DNA of 64,000 bases, taken from positions 1,116,001 to 1,180,000 of the forward strand of contig JACJYG010000005.1 of the NCBI GenBank assembly GCA_020636215.1. Direction: 5' to 3'. The number at the start of each line of letters is the position of its first letter. Position 1 is the first letter of the stretch. Below the pieces are notes generated by a model. The model was not told the DNA's origin, made no database searches, and saw nothing but the letters and a program-made list of their open reading frames with translations. The translations under genes and the position numbers were made by a program. This document shows positions 35,125-43,765 of the stretch, piece by piece. Source of the DNA: Lewinellaceae bacterium. GTDB taxonomy: Bacteria > Bacteroidota > Bacteroidia > Chitinophagales > Saprospiraceae.

Positions 35125-35132
35125 CAGCGAAC
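35125..35132 (-). other. Right-end core half-site (attI or attC remnant)
   Basis: CAGCGAAC, read on the minus strand GTTCGCTG, is the same core as at 34052 and 26319. It is placed 31 bp upstream of the first cassette's ATG, where the array begins. No stem partner is seen to the right. It could be the recombination point of an attI site. Confidence 0.5.
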
Positions 35133-35612
35133 ATTTGTATATCCGTCAATAAAATTGCGTATATATCCCTTATCTTTTTCTTAGTTTTAAACACAAAAAG
35201 CTATAAATCAAAACTTTAGGGCTTAGCCTCCAAATTGCGCATATAACCGTTTACAAACGGATACAAACGACTAGCCCAACCGTACTCTCCCCCGCCGGGT
35301 AAAAAACCAAAAGGCCTACCCGAACGCGAGTGCAACGTGAGGGTATGCGGAACCAAGCCCATCCTCGCCAATCGCCCAACCAATAACTCAAAACCGGAAC
35401 CCCAGAATCCAAGCGCGCTAATACCCCCTTACAAAGCAAGGCGGAACAACTACCCCCGGCAGTCCCAACACTACGCTTTCAAATATAGCCGAATCCTTCT
35501 TATATTACAATGTCGCTATAGGTTTTTTTCTATGCTGCCCCGTATTTCCGGCGGCCTCTGGGAATGGTTGAATGGTTATATGCGGAATGGTTGGGAGTGT
35601 TCAGGCGTTCGT

Positions 35613-35640
35613 GTCCGGCCCCTAGGGGCCGGGTAAAGTT
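35613..35640 (+). repeat. Palindrome plus GGTAAAGTT tail, copy 1
   Basis: GTCCGGCCCCTAGGGGCC followed by GGGTAAAGTT. The same layout occurs at 35773-35800 (reverse) and 42002-42030. Confidence 0.6.
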
Positions 35641-35642
35641 CG

Positions 35643-35706
35643 AGTTCCCTGAAGCCCCAGTAAAATCAAGACTTCCCTGATCATGGTGGAGGATTTGACA
35701 CAGATA
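35643..35706 (-). repeat. Dispersed ~60-bp repeat, copy 1
   Basis: Read on the minus strand it contains CTGTGTCAAATCC, CCATGATCA and CTTGATTTTACTGGG in the same order and spacing as 53412-53470, at roughly 75-80% identity by eye. Intergenic in both places. Confidence 0.65.
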
Positions 35707-35772
35707 TTTGAAAACTCCCGTAACTTGTAACCCGTAACCTTTAACTTGCACCCCAAACACCCAAACACCCAA

Positions 35773-35800
35773 AACTTTACCCGGCCCGCAGGGGCGGGAC
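35773..35800 (-). repeat. Palindrome plus GGTAAAGTT tail, copy 2
   Basis: AACTTTACCCGG then CCCGCAGGGGCGGGAC, an inverted copy of the element at 35613. It lies just upstream of the cdaA start. Confidence 0.6.
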
Positions 35801-35823
35801 TCAAAAACGTATATACAACCTGC

Positions 35824-36618
35824 ATGCTCTACTTGTTCGATATAGGTTTCTTACCCGTCCGGATCTGGGACATACTGGATATTCTCATTGTAGGGTATCT
35901 GATGTACCAGATATATAAGTTGTTGCGGGGGAATATCGCCTTTAATATTTTTATCGGCGTGCTGATGATGTACGTTGCCTGGTGGCTGGTCAATCAACTG
36001 GAGATGGACCTGCTGGCGGCCGTATTGGGGCAGTTTGTCAGTGTAGGAGTGATCATTATTATCATCATTTTCCAGCCGGAGGTGCGGCGGTTTTTACTTT
36101 TTCTGGGGAAAACCACCTTGCGGCAGCGCTCCAATTTTGTAGGCCGCATCATCGACCGCAATCTAGAGGATACCGAAGAAAAAGCCCGGCAGCTTCGGGC
36201 GATGCGCTCCGCCTTATTGCGGATGGCGAAGAAGAAGACCGGCGCCCTTATTGTACTGGCCGGTAACCTCAATCTCGAAGGGCTGGTGAGTTCCGGTATT
36301 ACGCTCAACTCGGAGATTAGCGAACCTATGCTTGAGAGTATTTTCAACAAGGAGAGCCCCCTGCACGACGGCGCGGTGCTTATTTCCAATGGCAAAATAC
36401 TATCTGCCAGTTGTATCCTGCCAGTTTCGGAAAACCCAAACCTGCCGCCGGCTGCGGGCTTACGCCATCGGGCTGCCGTCGGCATCACCGAACGAGCCGA
36501 TGTGCCGGCCTTTATCGTTTCGGAGGAAACAGGGTTTATCTCCTTTGCCCTGGAAGGAAAACTTACCAGAGATATCGATGAGGACCAACTGATGAAATTG
36601 CTGAATGAGTATTTTTGA
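35824..36618 (+). CDS. cdaA: Diadenylate cyclase CdaA
   Basis: Start at 35824 (MLYLFDIGFLPVRIWDILDILIVGYL); an upstream ATG at 35746 would add repeat-derived residues. The 264-aa protein has three N-terminal membrane helices and a DAC (DisA_N) domain with the catalytic DGAVLISNGKI and RHRAAVGITERAD motifs. It condenses two ATP into c-di-AMP, which controls potassium and osmolyte balance. Length and layout fit CdaA, not DisA. No glmM or ybbR-type partner gene lies beside it here. Confidence 0.93.
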   Translation: MLYLFDIGFLPVRIWDILDILIVGYLMYQIYKLLRGNIAFNIFIGVLMMYVAWWLVNQLEMDLLAAVLGQFVSVGVIIIIIIFQPEVRRFLLFLGKTTLRQRSNFVGRIIDRNLEDTEEKARQLRAMRSALLRMAKKKTGALIVLAGNLNLEGLVSSGITLNSEISEPMLESIFNKESPLHDGAVLISNGKILSASCILPVSENPNLPPAAGLRHRAAVGITERADVPAFIVSEETGFISFALEGKLTRDIDEDQLMKLLNEYF

Positions 36619-36783
36619 AGTGGGAAGTCGGAATTGGGAAATCGGAAGTGGGGCCGTCCTTACCGCATCTGCTGTTGCAGCCGGGTACATGCTTTGGCCG
36701 GGTAAAAAGAGGGAAGTGATCGAAGGGGAGCTTCCTGACATTGGGCAAGGAAATTCATAACTATTCAACACTACCCCAAGCCT

Positions 36784-37314
36784 ATGGAACTACAACGCCT
36801 GGAAGAATTTCAGATCGACGCCCAAACGGAGGCTGCCATTGCAGGCCTGCTGTGTGAGTGCTTTCCGGAATACCCACAGGGCAGGACCTATTACAAACAA
36901 TTACCTGATTTTCGCTATCTCTGCTGGAAAGCCGAACAGCTCATTGCCCATATGGCGGTGGAGCACCGCATGATCAATAATGCGGGAGCGGTGTACCGTA
37001 TTTTTGGTATCGCAGACCTCTGCGTTGCGGAGGCCTTTCAGCATCAGAAGCTGGCCAGCCGTTTGCTAACGGAACTCAGCCTGTTGGGCGAGCGCCACCG
37101 GGTCGATTTTCTTATGCTGATGGCTAAGGACCATGGCCTGTACCTCAGTAATGGCTTCCAACTGGTAGCCAATACCTGTCAATGGTTGTTGATCAATGAG
37201 CACCGGAGCTATGGCGTAGCACATCGCCGCGTGCCGGCCAGCCTGATGGTGAAAGCCCTGGGCGAAAAAGAGTGGAAGCCGGGATTAGCTGATTTTTTGG
37301 GCCATGTATTCTGA
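36784..37314 (+). CDS. GNAT-family N-acetyltransferase
   Basis: The 176-aa protein has the GNAT core: strands leading to YRIFGIADLCVAEAFQHQKLASRLLTEL, where Q-x-x-x-A replaces the usual Q/R-x-x-G-x-G/A acetyl-CoA loop, followed by VDFLMLMAKDHGLYLSNGFQLV. It transfers an acyl group from acyl-CoA to an unknown amine. It stands alone between cdaA and the peptidase gene; the A-loop variation leaves activity plausible but unproven. Confidence 0.8.
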   Translation: MELQRLEEFQIDAQTEAAIAGLLCECFPEYPQGRTYYKQLPDFRYLCWKAEQLIAHMAVEHRMINNAGAVYRIFGIADLCVAEAFQHQKLASRLLTELSLLGERHRVDFLMLMAKDHGLYLSNGFQLVANTCQWLLINEHRSYGVAHRRVPASLMVKALGEKEWKPGLADFLGHVF

Positions 37315-37376
37315 GCCCTTGTGGGGATTGTTTCGTACTTTAGCTCCTCCTTTTTTGAGCCAAAATTCAATATCAT

Positions 37377-38765
37377 ATGCAAGCTGTACAGGATTTTATC
37401 CAACAAAACAAAAAGCGCTACCTGGACGAATTGTTCGATCTGTTGCGCATCCCTTCCATTAGCGCCGATTCTGATTACAAAGGCGATGTAGAACGCGCCG
37501 CCGAATTCGTTGCTGAGAACCTGCGCAAAGCTGGGGTCGACAAAGCCGAGGTATGCCCCACGGCCGGAAACCCCATTGTATACGCCGAAAAGATCATCGA
37601 TCCGGCCAAGCCTACGGTACTAGTCTATGGCCACTACGATGTGCAACCGCCCGATCCTCTGGAACTCTGGGAATCCGGCCCATTTGAGCCGGTGGTCAAA
37701 AAGACAGAGCTGCACCCCGACGGCGCCATTTTCGCCCGTGGTTCCTGCGACGACAAGGGACAGGTGTTTATGCATATCAAGGCTGTAGAAGCGATGCTGG
37801 CCAAAGGAAGCCTGCCCTGCAACGTCAAGTTTATGATCGAAGGCGAGGAAGAGGTCGGTTCCGTCAACCTCGGCATCTTCTGCCGGGAGAACGTGGAGAA
37901 ACTGTCCTGCGACACTATCCTCATCTCGGACACCTCCATCCTCAGCAATGAACATCCCTCTATCACCGTCGGCCTGCGCGGCCTGAGCTATGTTGAAGTG
38001 GAAGTGACCGGCCCCAATCGCGACCTGCATTCCGGGGTATACGGCGGCGGCGTGGCCAACCCCATCAATATCCTTTGCCAGATGATCGCCTCCCTGCAGG
38101 ATGCGGACAATCGCATCACCATCCCGGGCTTTTATGACGATGTAATGGACCTCAGTGCAGAAGAGCGCGCTCAAATGAACAAGGCTCCTTTCGACCTGGA
38201 ACACTATAAAAAGGATCTGGGCATCGGTGAAGTCCGGGGCGAGAAAGGCTATACGACCCTGGAACGCACTACTATTCGCCCGACGCTGGATGTCAACGGC
38301 ATTTGGGGTGGCTATATCGGTAAAGGCGCCAAAACGGTACTGCCTTCTAAAGCTTCCGCCAAGATAAGCATGCGCCTGGTGCCCAACCAACGGCCCGACA
38401 AAATAACGGAGCTCTTCCAAAAGCACTTTGAAAGCATTGCGCCGCCTTCTGTAAAAGTGAAAGTGATCCCCCACCACGGTGGCGAGCCGGTGGTGACCCC
38501 CACGGATACATTGGAATATAAAGCTGCCGCGCGCGCCATGGCCCAGGCTTTCGGAAAGGAACCGCTCCCGACCCGGGAAGGCGGCAGTATCCCCATCGTG
38601 GCCCTCTTCGAGGAAGTGCTTGGCGTAAAATCCGTACTCATGGGCTTTGGCCTGGACTCTGACTCCATCCACTCACCCAATGAGCACTATGGCCTGTTTA
38701 ACTTTTACAAAGGCATCGAGACGATCCCGTATTTCTATCAGTATTATGCTGAGGGGAAGAATTAA
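37377..38765 (+). CDS. M20 family dipeptidase/metallopeptidase
   Basis: The 462-aa cytoplasmic enzyme has the M20 metal ligands in order: VLVYGHYDVQPPDP (His), ARGSCDDKGQ (bridging Asp), EGEEEVGSVN (Glu-Glu, general base and ligand), DTSIL (Asp) and DSIHSPNEHYGL (His). The LRGLSYVEVEVTG and DLHSGVYGGG dimerisation segments identify it as the CNDP/ArgE-type dipeptidase branch. It hydrolyses di- or tripeptides. It is followed by a second M20-family gene in the same direction 134 bp on. Confidence 0.92.
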   Translation: MQAVQDFIQQNKKRYLDELFDLLRIPSISADSDYKGDVERAAEFVAENLRKAGVDKAEVCPTAGNPIVYAEKIIDPAKPTVLVYGHYDVQPPDPLELWESGPFEPVVKKTELHPDGAIFARGSCDDKGQVFMHIKAVEAMLAKGSLPCNVKFMIEGEEEVGSVNLGIFCRENVEKLSCDTILISDTSILSNEHPSITVGLRGLSYVEVEVTGPNRDLHSGVYGGGVANPINILCQMIASLQDADNRITIPGFYDDVMDLSAEERAQMNKAPFDLEHYKKDLGIGEVRGEKGYTTLERTTIRPTLDVNGIWGGYIGKGAKTVLPSKASAKISMRLVPNQRPDKITELFQKHFESIAPPSVKVKVIPHHGGEPVVTPTDTLEYKAAARAMAQAFGKEPLPTREGGSIPIVALFEEVLGVKSVLMGFGLDSDSIHSPNEHYGLFNFYKGIETIPYFYQYYAEGKN

Positions 38766-38898
38766 AGGGGATTGCTAAGTTAATTGCTGGAGTAGTGGCG
38801 TCTTGGAATAGTTGATTTTCCAGGACATCCATTACTCCGGCAATCCACTCTTCCATAACTCCGAAAGGTTTTTTTCCTTATTAATTACCCAATTGAGT

Positions 38899-40212
38899 AT
38901 GAAAAAGCTGCTGTTCCTTCTCCTGTCATTTGCCGGTTCGTTTGTCTTGCATGGGCAGCCATCCCTGGTTGAACCTGCAGCTGTGCACAGCTATGTAGAC
39001 AAACAGGCTAATGCCCTGGAGCAACAAGTCATCGAATGGCGGCGGCACTTTCACGAACACCCGGAACTGTCGAACCGGGAATTCGAGACGGCGAAAATAG
39101 TGGCCAGCCATTTGGAGGGCCTGGGGCTGGAGGTGCGCACCGGCGTCGCCCATACTGGTGTAGTGGGCATCTTGCGCGGCGGCAAGCCCGGTCCGGTAGT
39201 GGCCCTGCGGGCCGATATGGATGCGCTGCCGGTTACCGAGCGGGTCGACTTGCCTTTCGCTTCCAAAGTTCAAACCACTTATTTGGGTGAGGCCAGCGGT
39301 GTCATGCATGCCTGTGGGCACGATACCCATGTGGCTATGCTCATGGGCGCAGCACAGATACTGGCAGGTATGAACGATGAACTGGAGGGCACGGTAGTTT
39401 TCTTGTTCCAGCCGGCAGAAGAAGGGGCGCCTCCAGGCGAGGAAGGCGGCGCGGAGCTGATGGTCAAAGAAGGTGCGTTGGACGACCCTAAAGTCGATGT
39501 GGTTTTTGGCCTGCACATTAATTCCAAGACGGAAGTGGGCAATGTGAAATATAAGCCGGGAGGAACGATGGCCGCCGTCAATCGGATGGTGATCAAAGTA
39601 CACGGCAAACAAACTCATGGTTCCCAACCCTGGGGCGGCATCGATCCGATCACCATTTCCGCCCAGATCATCCAGGGCTTACAGATGATCGTCAGCCGGC
39701 AGATGGAGCTAACCAAAGAACCATTGGTTATTAGCATCGGAAAGATTCATGGTGGAGTGCGCAGCAATATTATTCCGGAAGAAGTTGAAATGATCGGCAC
39801 CATCCGCACTCTGGATACCGACATGCAAAAAGATGTGCACGAACGCATCCGTCGCACGGTTACTAATATCGCCGAAAGCTGGGGCGCCACCGCAGATGTA
39901 GAGATCGAAAGGGGGTATCCCGTCACTTACAACGATCCGGGCCTGACGGCGAAAATGCTGCCTACCCTGCAGTCTACTGCTGGAGAGGAGCATGTGATCC
40001 TGTCAAAGGCGATAACCGGAGCAGAAGATTTTTCTTTTTTTGCCGAGAAAGTGCCGGGCCTGTTCCTCTTCCTTGGAGGGATGCCGAAAGGCATGAAGGA
40101 GGAAGACGCCGCTCCCCACCACACTCCGGATTTTTATATCGATGAAAGTGGCATGAAACTGGGCGTGAAACTACTTTGTAATCTGACGCTGGATTACATG
40201 GGGAAGCAGTGA
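38899..40212 (+). CDS. M20D amidohydrolase (hippurate hydrolase-like), exported
   Basis: The start at 38899 gives a signal peptide (MKKLLFLLLSFAGSFVLHGQ). The 437-aa enzyme has the M20D motif set: WRRHFHEHPELSNREFETA, ALRADMDALPV, MHACGHDTHVAMLMGAA (metal Cys/His), QPAEEGAP and HHTPDFYIDE. This clade cleaves N-acyl or amide bonds of amino acids (hippurate, IAA-amino acids, N-acetyl-diaminopimelate), here probably in the periplasm. Host GC and codon use. Confidence 0.92.
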   Translation: MKKLLFLLLSFAGSFVLHGQPSLVEPAAVHSYVDKQANALEQQVIEWRRHFHEHPELSNREFETAKIVASHLEGLGLEVRTGVAHTGVVGILRGGKPGPVVALRADMDALPVTERVDLPFASKVQTTYLGEASGVMHACGHDTHVAMLMGAAQILAGMNDELEGTVVFLFQPAEEGAPPGEEGGAELMVKEGALDDPKVDVVFGLHINSKTEVGNVKYKPGGTMAAVNRMVIKVHGKQTHGSQPWGGIDPITISAQIIQGLQMIVSRQMELTKEPLVISIGKIHGGVRSNIIPEEVEMIGTIRTLDTDMQKDVHERIRRTVTNIAESWGATADVEIERGYPVTYNDPGLTAKMLPTLQSTAGEEHVILSKAITGAEDFSFFAEKVPGLFLFLGGMPKGMKEEDAAPHHTPDFYIDESGMKLGVKLLCNLTLDYMGKQ

Positions 40213-40244
40213 GGCCGGAATGTTGGAAGGTTTTGTTCGTCTCT

Positions 40245-40365
40245 ATTTGTCTTGTGGGTCTTGTGGGTCTTGTTCGTCTCATTCGTCTTGTGGGTCTTGT
40301 TCGTCTCATTCGTCTTGTGGGTTTTGTGGGTTTTGTGAGTCTTGTGGGTCTTGTGGCGCTACTCG
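40245..40365 (+). repeat. Degenerate 9-bp tandem repeat (TTGTGGGTC)n
   Basis: About a dozen units of TTGTGGGTC and variants (TTGTTCGTC, TCATTCGTC, TTGTGGGTT) start about 30 bp after the M20D stop. The purine/pyrimidine bias and the position after a gene end recall the repeats at 43690, 53545 and 59597. Confidence 0.85.
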
Positions 40366-40687
40366 GCGATTGCCAGGATTGGGGCAGCCAAAGCCCGAAC
40401 CCTATGGGCATTGGCCTGCACTCCACATACGAAGCAAATCAGCTTTTCCGCGCCGCATTGGCTGGTACAAGGCTTTTGGTTCTTTTGGCCACAAAAGAAC
40501 GGAAAAAATTTCTTCTTGGCGAGGAAGCCAAAGGGCATAAGGCTACACACCTTGAGGGAGCGCTTCTGGTTTCGCCAAGCTGTCTTCAAGGGGATGGCGA
40601 AGTCGCCCTGTCGTTACGCGAAAGGACCGCTGAAACTTTAAAACCTTGAACGGGAAACCTCCTAAGGGCCTGCCCACTGACGTACCA
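40366..40687. other. Intergenic stretch without a supported gene
   Basis: An open frame crosses it (40209-40649, + strand), but its first third is simple repeat and the rest has no family features. I see no RNA gene or mobile-element end here. Confidence 0.5.
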
Positions 40688-41938
40688 CTAATGCCCTCCC
40701 TCAAACGGTATCTTATCCGTTTCCCGCTTGAAAAAGTATAAGACAAAAAGAATGATGGCTACCGGGATCAGCAGAATGTAGAAGGCGATCTGTTCCCTGC
40801 CGGCAAAAACGCCGAAGAGGTTGCCGGTGATGATGGAGCCGGTGGTGCCGCCCAGGGCGGAAAACACGACGATCAGTCCTGACATGGGAGCGTGTTGCTT
40901 TACCGGCAGCTTGCTGAGGATTACCGAGTTGATAGCCGGGTAGATCGGCGCCAGGCAGATTCCGATCAATGGCACCAGATAAGAGGCCAATGGGGCATTG
41001 GACCAGCCAGTGACTACATGGCTAACGCCTTTGCTGGCTATACCCAGACTGATCAACATCAGGACGGCAGCCGCTACGATGCAGAAAGACAATACTTTGA
41101 ACCAGTGTAGTTTTTTTAAGACCAGGCCGCCGGCAAAACGGCCCACTGCCAGGGACGCTGCCAGGATGCTCGTCATCTGAATGCTCAAAGAGGTTGGCAG
41201 CTTGAATACCCGGCTGTTGAACGAAGGCAGCCAGCTCATCAGGCCCTGCTCGATCAGAACATACAAGAAAACACTGACGATGAAAATGAGTACCAGTGGC
41301 CGGATAGCCAGCTTCAGCATATCACCAAATTCCTGCGCCAAAGTCTTATCCTTGTCCTGATGGACCCGCGACTCGTCCAATTTGGTGGTCAACAGCAGTA
41401 AAAAGGCAATAAGGGATATGGCGGCCAAAACGAAGTAGACGTTGAACCAGGTAGTGGATTCCGGATTGGCGTCATCTACAAAGGCGCTGAAGATGAAATA
41501 CCCGGAAAGGACACCTACCATGAAAAAAGATTCCAGGAAATTCATAAAACTCACATGCTCCTTCTCATTGTCGGTTACCAGTCCGATGGTGGCGAATACG
41601 GACACCTTCGTCAGCGCGAAAGAGAATCCCGTGGCGGCGAATAACAATCGGGTGGACCAAAAGGTCGGAGTAAACGGCATAATCAGGGCAACCAGCGTGA
41701 TAAAGCCCATTGCAAAAAGCATGGCCCGCTTGTAGCCGATCCGTACGATATAGGAAGCGATCAGAAAGGAAGTGATGGCAATGCTCAGGTCCTTGAAGGC
41801 CTCCAATGTGCTGGCCGAGCCTTCGGAAACGCCGAAGTTGTTCTGCACCTGCAGAATGACCGTGCCGACGCTGTTCAACAATATGGCGAAAACGAAGTAA
41901 TTCAGAAAAAGGGAAAGCTTGATCCTCCAGTTTTTCAT
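40688..41938 (-). CDS. Major facilitator superfamily transporter
   Basis: The ATG at 41938 (MKNWRIKLSLFLNYFVFAILLNSVG) is preferred over a TTG three codons upstream. The 416-aa protein has 12 predicted transmembrane helices with the MFS mid-loop between helices 6 and 7 (LDESRVHQDKDKTLAQEFGDML) and IGYKRAMLF as the helix 2-3 loop motif. Substrate not evident; its pattern resembles sugar or nucleoside-type MFS members of Bacteroidota. It is convergent with the preceding peptidase and divergent from trehalase, so a sugar is possible. Confidence 0.88.
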   Translation of the reverse strand: MKNWRIKLSLFLNYFVFAILLNSVGTVILQVQNNFGVSEGSASTLEAFKDLSIAITSFLIASYIVRIGYKRAMLFAMGFITLVALIMPFTPTFWSTRLLFAATGFSFALTKVSVFATIGLVTDNEKEHVSFMNFLESFFMVGVLSGYFIFSAFVDDANPESTTWFNVYFVLAAISLIAFLLLLTTKLDESRVHQDKDKTLAQEFGDMLKLAIRPLVLIFIVSVFLYVLIEQGLMSWLPSFNSRVFKLPTSLSIQMTSILAASLAVGRFAGGLVLKKLHWFKVLSFCIVAAAVLMLISLGIASKGVSHVVTGWSNAPLASYLVPLIGICLAPIYPAINSVILSKLPVKQHAPMSGLIVVFSALGGTTGSIITGNLFGVFAGREQIAFYILLIPVAIILFVLYFFKRETDKIPFEGGH

Positions 41939-42001
41939 GTAGTGCAATTTATTGGGTGTTTGTGAATGGGGGGGCGAGTGTTTGGGTATTTGAGTGTTCG
42001 G

Positions 42002-42030
42002 GTCCCGTCCTTACGGGCCTGGTAAAGTTT
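42002..42030 (+). repeat. Palindrome plus GGTAAAGTT tail, copy 3
   Basis: GTCCCGTCCTTACGGGCCTG followed by GTAAAGTTT, flanked by GAGTGTTCG on both sides. Same layout as 35613 and 35773. Confidence 0.55.
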
Positions 42031-42178
42031 TGAGTGTTCGGTTTCTCTGAGGAATTCCTCAAACACGCACTCTCCAAACACTCGCTTCAAAATTCAGCAC
42101 ACTTTTTTACCGCAACAAAGCCCGGTTTCCCGTAAAAATATTAATTTTCTGCATCCCGCTTAATTTAATTTGTCAAAC

Positions 42179-43684
42179 ATGGATAAGCTTAGCCCGCCGG
42201 ACATCACCTTCGGCCCACTTTTCGAAGCCGTTCAGACGGAGCGCATCTTCCCGGATTCCAAGACTTTTGTCGACTGCACTCCCAAAGCGGCGCCAGGCCT
42301 GATCCTGAAACAGTACGAAGCAGAAAAGGACAGGCCCGGCTTCGATCTGAAGGCTTTTGTACTCAAACACTTTGAACAGCCGGCGGATTATTCCAGTGGT
42401 TTCATAGCCGACCGGAATCGGCCGGTGGAGGAACACATCAATGCGCTGTGGCCGGTGTTGTCGCGACAGGCGGACGCCAGGGTGGAAGGCAGTTCCCTTA
42501 TTCCCTTGCCCCATCCCTATATCGTTCCGGGTGGCCGCTTCGGAGAGATCTATTACTGGGACAGTTACTTCACCATGTTGGGCCTACAGGTGGCCGGCAT
42601 GTCGAAAATGATTGAACACATGGTGGACAATTTCAGCTACCTCATCGACACTATCGGTTTCATTCCCAACGGCAACCGCACGTATTTTCTAAGCCGTTCC
42701 CAGCCGCCCTTTTATTCCCTGATGGTGCGCCTGCTGGTGGAAGAATCGGGTGAAAAGGTTCTGGAAAAATATTTACCCTTCCTGGAAAAGGAATACGCAT
42801 TCTGGATGGAAGGAGCCGGCGAATTGGTAAAGGGTGCTACTGCTATTAAACACCTGGCGCGGATGCCTGACGGAAGCACGCTGAACCGTTACTGGGATAG
42901 CAGCGGCCAGCCCCGGCAGGAATCTTATGGCGAAGACATCGAACTGGCGGAAGCCTCCGGCCGCGCTCCGCAGCAATTGTTCCACGACCTGCGCGCCGCC
43001 TGCGAGTCGGGCTGGGATTTCAGCGCCCGTTGGTTCCGCGACGGCAAAACTTTTTCTACCATCCGGACGACCGAACTGGCCCCGGTTGACCTCAACGCAC
43101 TCCTGTACCACCTGGAAATCATGATCGCCCGCGCCCACGCCTGGATCGGCGATGAGTCTAAACTGGAACACTACCGGCAGAAAGCAGATCAGCGCAAGGA
43201 AGCACTCCAAAAATATTGCTGGGATGAAGCCAGCGGTTATTTCCAGGACTACGATTTTGTGCACCGGCAGCGGACGGGTATCCCGTCGCTGGCGACGGTT
43301 TTTCCTTTGTTTTTCTTTCTGGCTTCGGAAGAACAGGCGGAAAAAGTGGCGCAAAATATCCGCCGGCATTTTCTCAAAGCGGGCGGCCTGGTGAGCACCC
43401 TGCTCCACTCGGGCCAGCAATGGGATGCTCCCAACGGCTGGGCGCCCCTGCAATGGATCGCCATCCAGGGCTTGCGCAATTACGGCCATTTCGAACTGGC
43501 GGAGGAGATAAAAAACCGCTGGATTGCGTTGAATGTCCGCGTTTTCGAAAACACCGGAAAAATGGTGGAGAAATATAACGTAGAGGACATGAGCCTGCTG
43601 GCCGGCGGCGGCGAGTACCCGGTGCAGGACGGCTTTGGCTGGAGCAATGGGGTGCTGTTGCGCTTGCTGGGGGAGGAGGGGTGA
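42179..43684 (+). CDS. treA: Trehalase (GH37)
   Basis: The 501-aa enzyme hydrolyses trehalose to two glucose. Both GH37 signatures are present: PGGRFGEIYYWDSYFTMLG and QQWDAPNGWAPLQWIAIQGL, plus IPNGNRTYFLSRSQPPF and the C-terminal GGGEYPVQDGFGWSNGV. The catalytic acid (Asp in SSGQPRQESYGEDI/...ESGWDFSARW region) and base (Glu in VEKYN/GGGEYPVQDGFG region) are in the expected places. No signal peptide, so cytoplasmic, although many bacterial GH37 enzymes are exported. A TTG three codons upstream is an alternative start. The MFS gene divergent to it might import the sugar. Confidence 0.93.
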   Translation: MDKLSPPDITFGPLFEAVQTERIFPDSKTFVDCTPKAAPGLILKQYEAEKDRPGFDLKAFVLKHFEQPADYSSGFIADRNRPVEEHINALWPVLSRQADARVEGSSLIPLPHPYIVPGGRFGEIYYWDSYFTMLGLQVAGMSKMIEHMVDNFSYLIDTIGFIPNGNRTYFLSRSQPPFYSLMVRLLVEESGEKVLEKYLPFLEKEYAFWMEGAGELVKGATAIKHLARMPDGSTLNRYWDSSGQPRQESYGEDIELAEASGRAPQQLFHDLRAACESGWDFSARWFRDGKTFSTIRTTELAPVDLNALLYHLEIMIARAHAWIGDESKLEHYRQKADQRKEALQKYCWDEASGYFQDYDFVHRQRTGIPSLATVFPLFFFLASEEQAEKVAQNIRRHFLKAGGLVSTLLHSGQQWDAPNGWAPLQWIAIQGLRNYGHFELAEEIKNRWIALNVRVFENTGKMVEKYNVEDMSLLAGGGEYPVQDGFGWSNGVLLRLLGEEG

Positions 43685-43689
43685 GGAAG

Positions 43690-43755
43690 TTGAGAAGTTT
43701 ATAAGTTGAGGAGGTTGAGAAGGTTGAGGAGGTTGAGGAGGTTGAGAACCGGTTA
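43690..43755 (+). repeat. 9-bp tandem repeat (GAGGAGGTT)n
   Basis: Several GAGGAGGTT/GAGAAGGTT units begin 5 bp after the trehalase stop and run up to the next gene. The same motif, inverted, occurs at 53545. Confidence 0.85.
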
Positions 43756-43765
43756 AATTCGAACA

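Larger units (their letters stand above)
6307..35132 (-). other. Integron cassette array lacking a visible integrase (CALIN)
   Basis: Ten attC-like palindromes (each annotated below) separate AT-rich one- to four-gene units that are all transcribed from the minus strand. Sites vary in sequence and length (about 60-133 bp) but keep the same core-spacer-stem-spacer-core layout; two (29214 and 33992) are nearly identical over 60 bp. Gene stops abut or overlap the cores, and next-gene starts lie a few tens of bases beyond, as in gene cassettes. Three sites carry group IIC introns, a known attC parasite. No tyrosine-recombinase integrase is encoded in the window. The assignment rests on visual reading, not a covariance model. 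Confidence 0.8.
35133..35823. other. Long intergenic region at array/host boundary
   Basis: About 100 bp of AT-rich sequence is followed by GC-rich sequence without a supported gene. No integrase is encoded. Open frames here (for example 35337-35636) have no family features. The region contains dispersed repeats described separately and the likely promoter of cdaA. Confidence 0.6.

Noticed and set aside
35337..35636. Open frame near the array end considered as an integrase remnant
   Set aside because: No tyrosine-recombinase motif (Arg, His-x-x-Arg, Tyr boxes) is visible in any frame.
40209..40649. Open frame of 146 codons after the M20D peptidase
   Set aside because: The first third is the 9-bp tandem repeat, several frames are open here at once, and nothing resembles a protein family.
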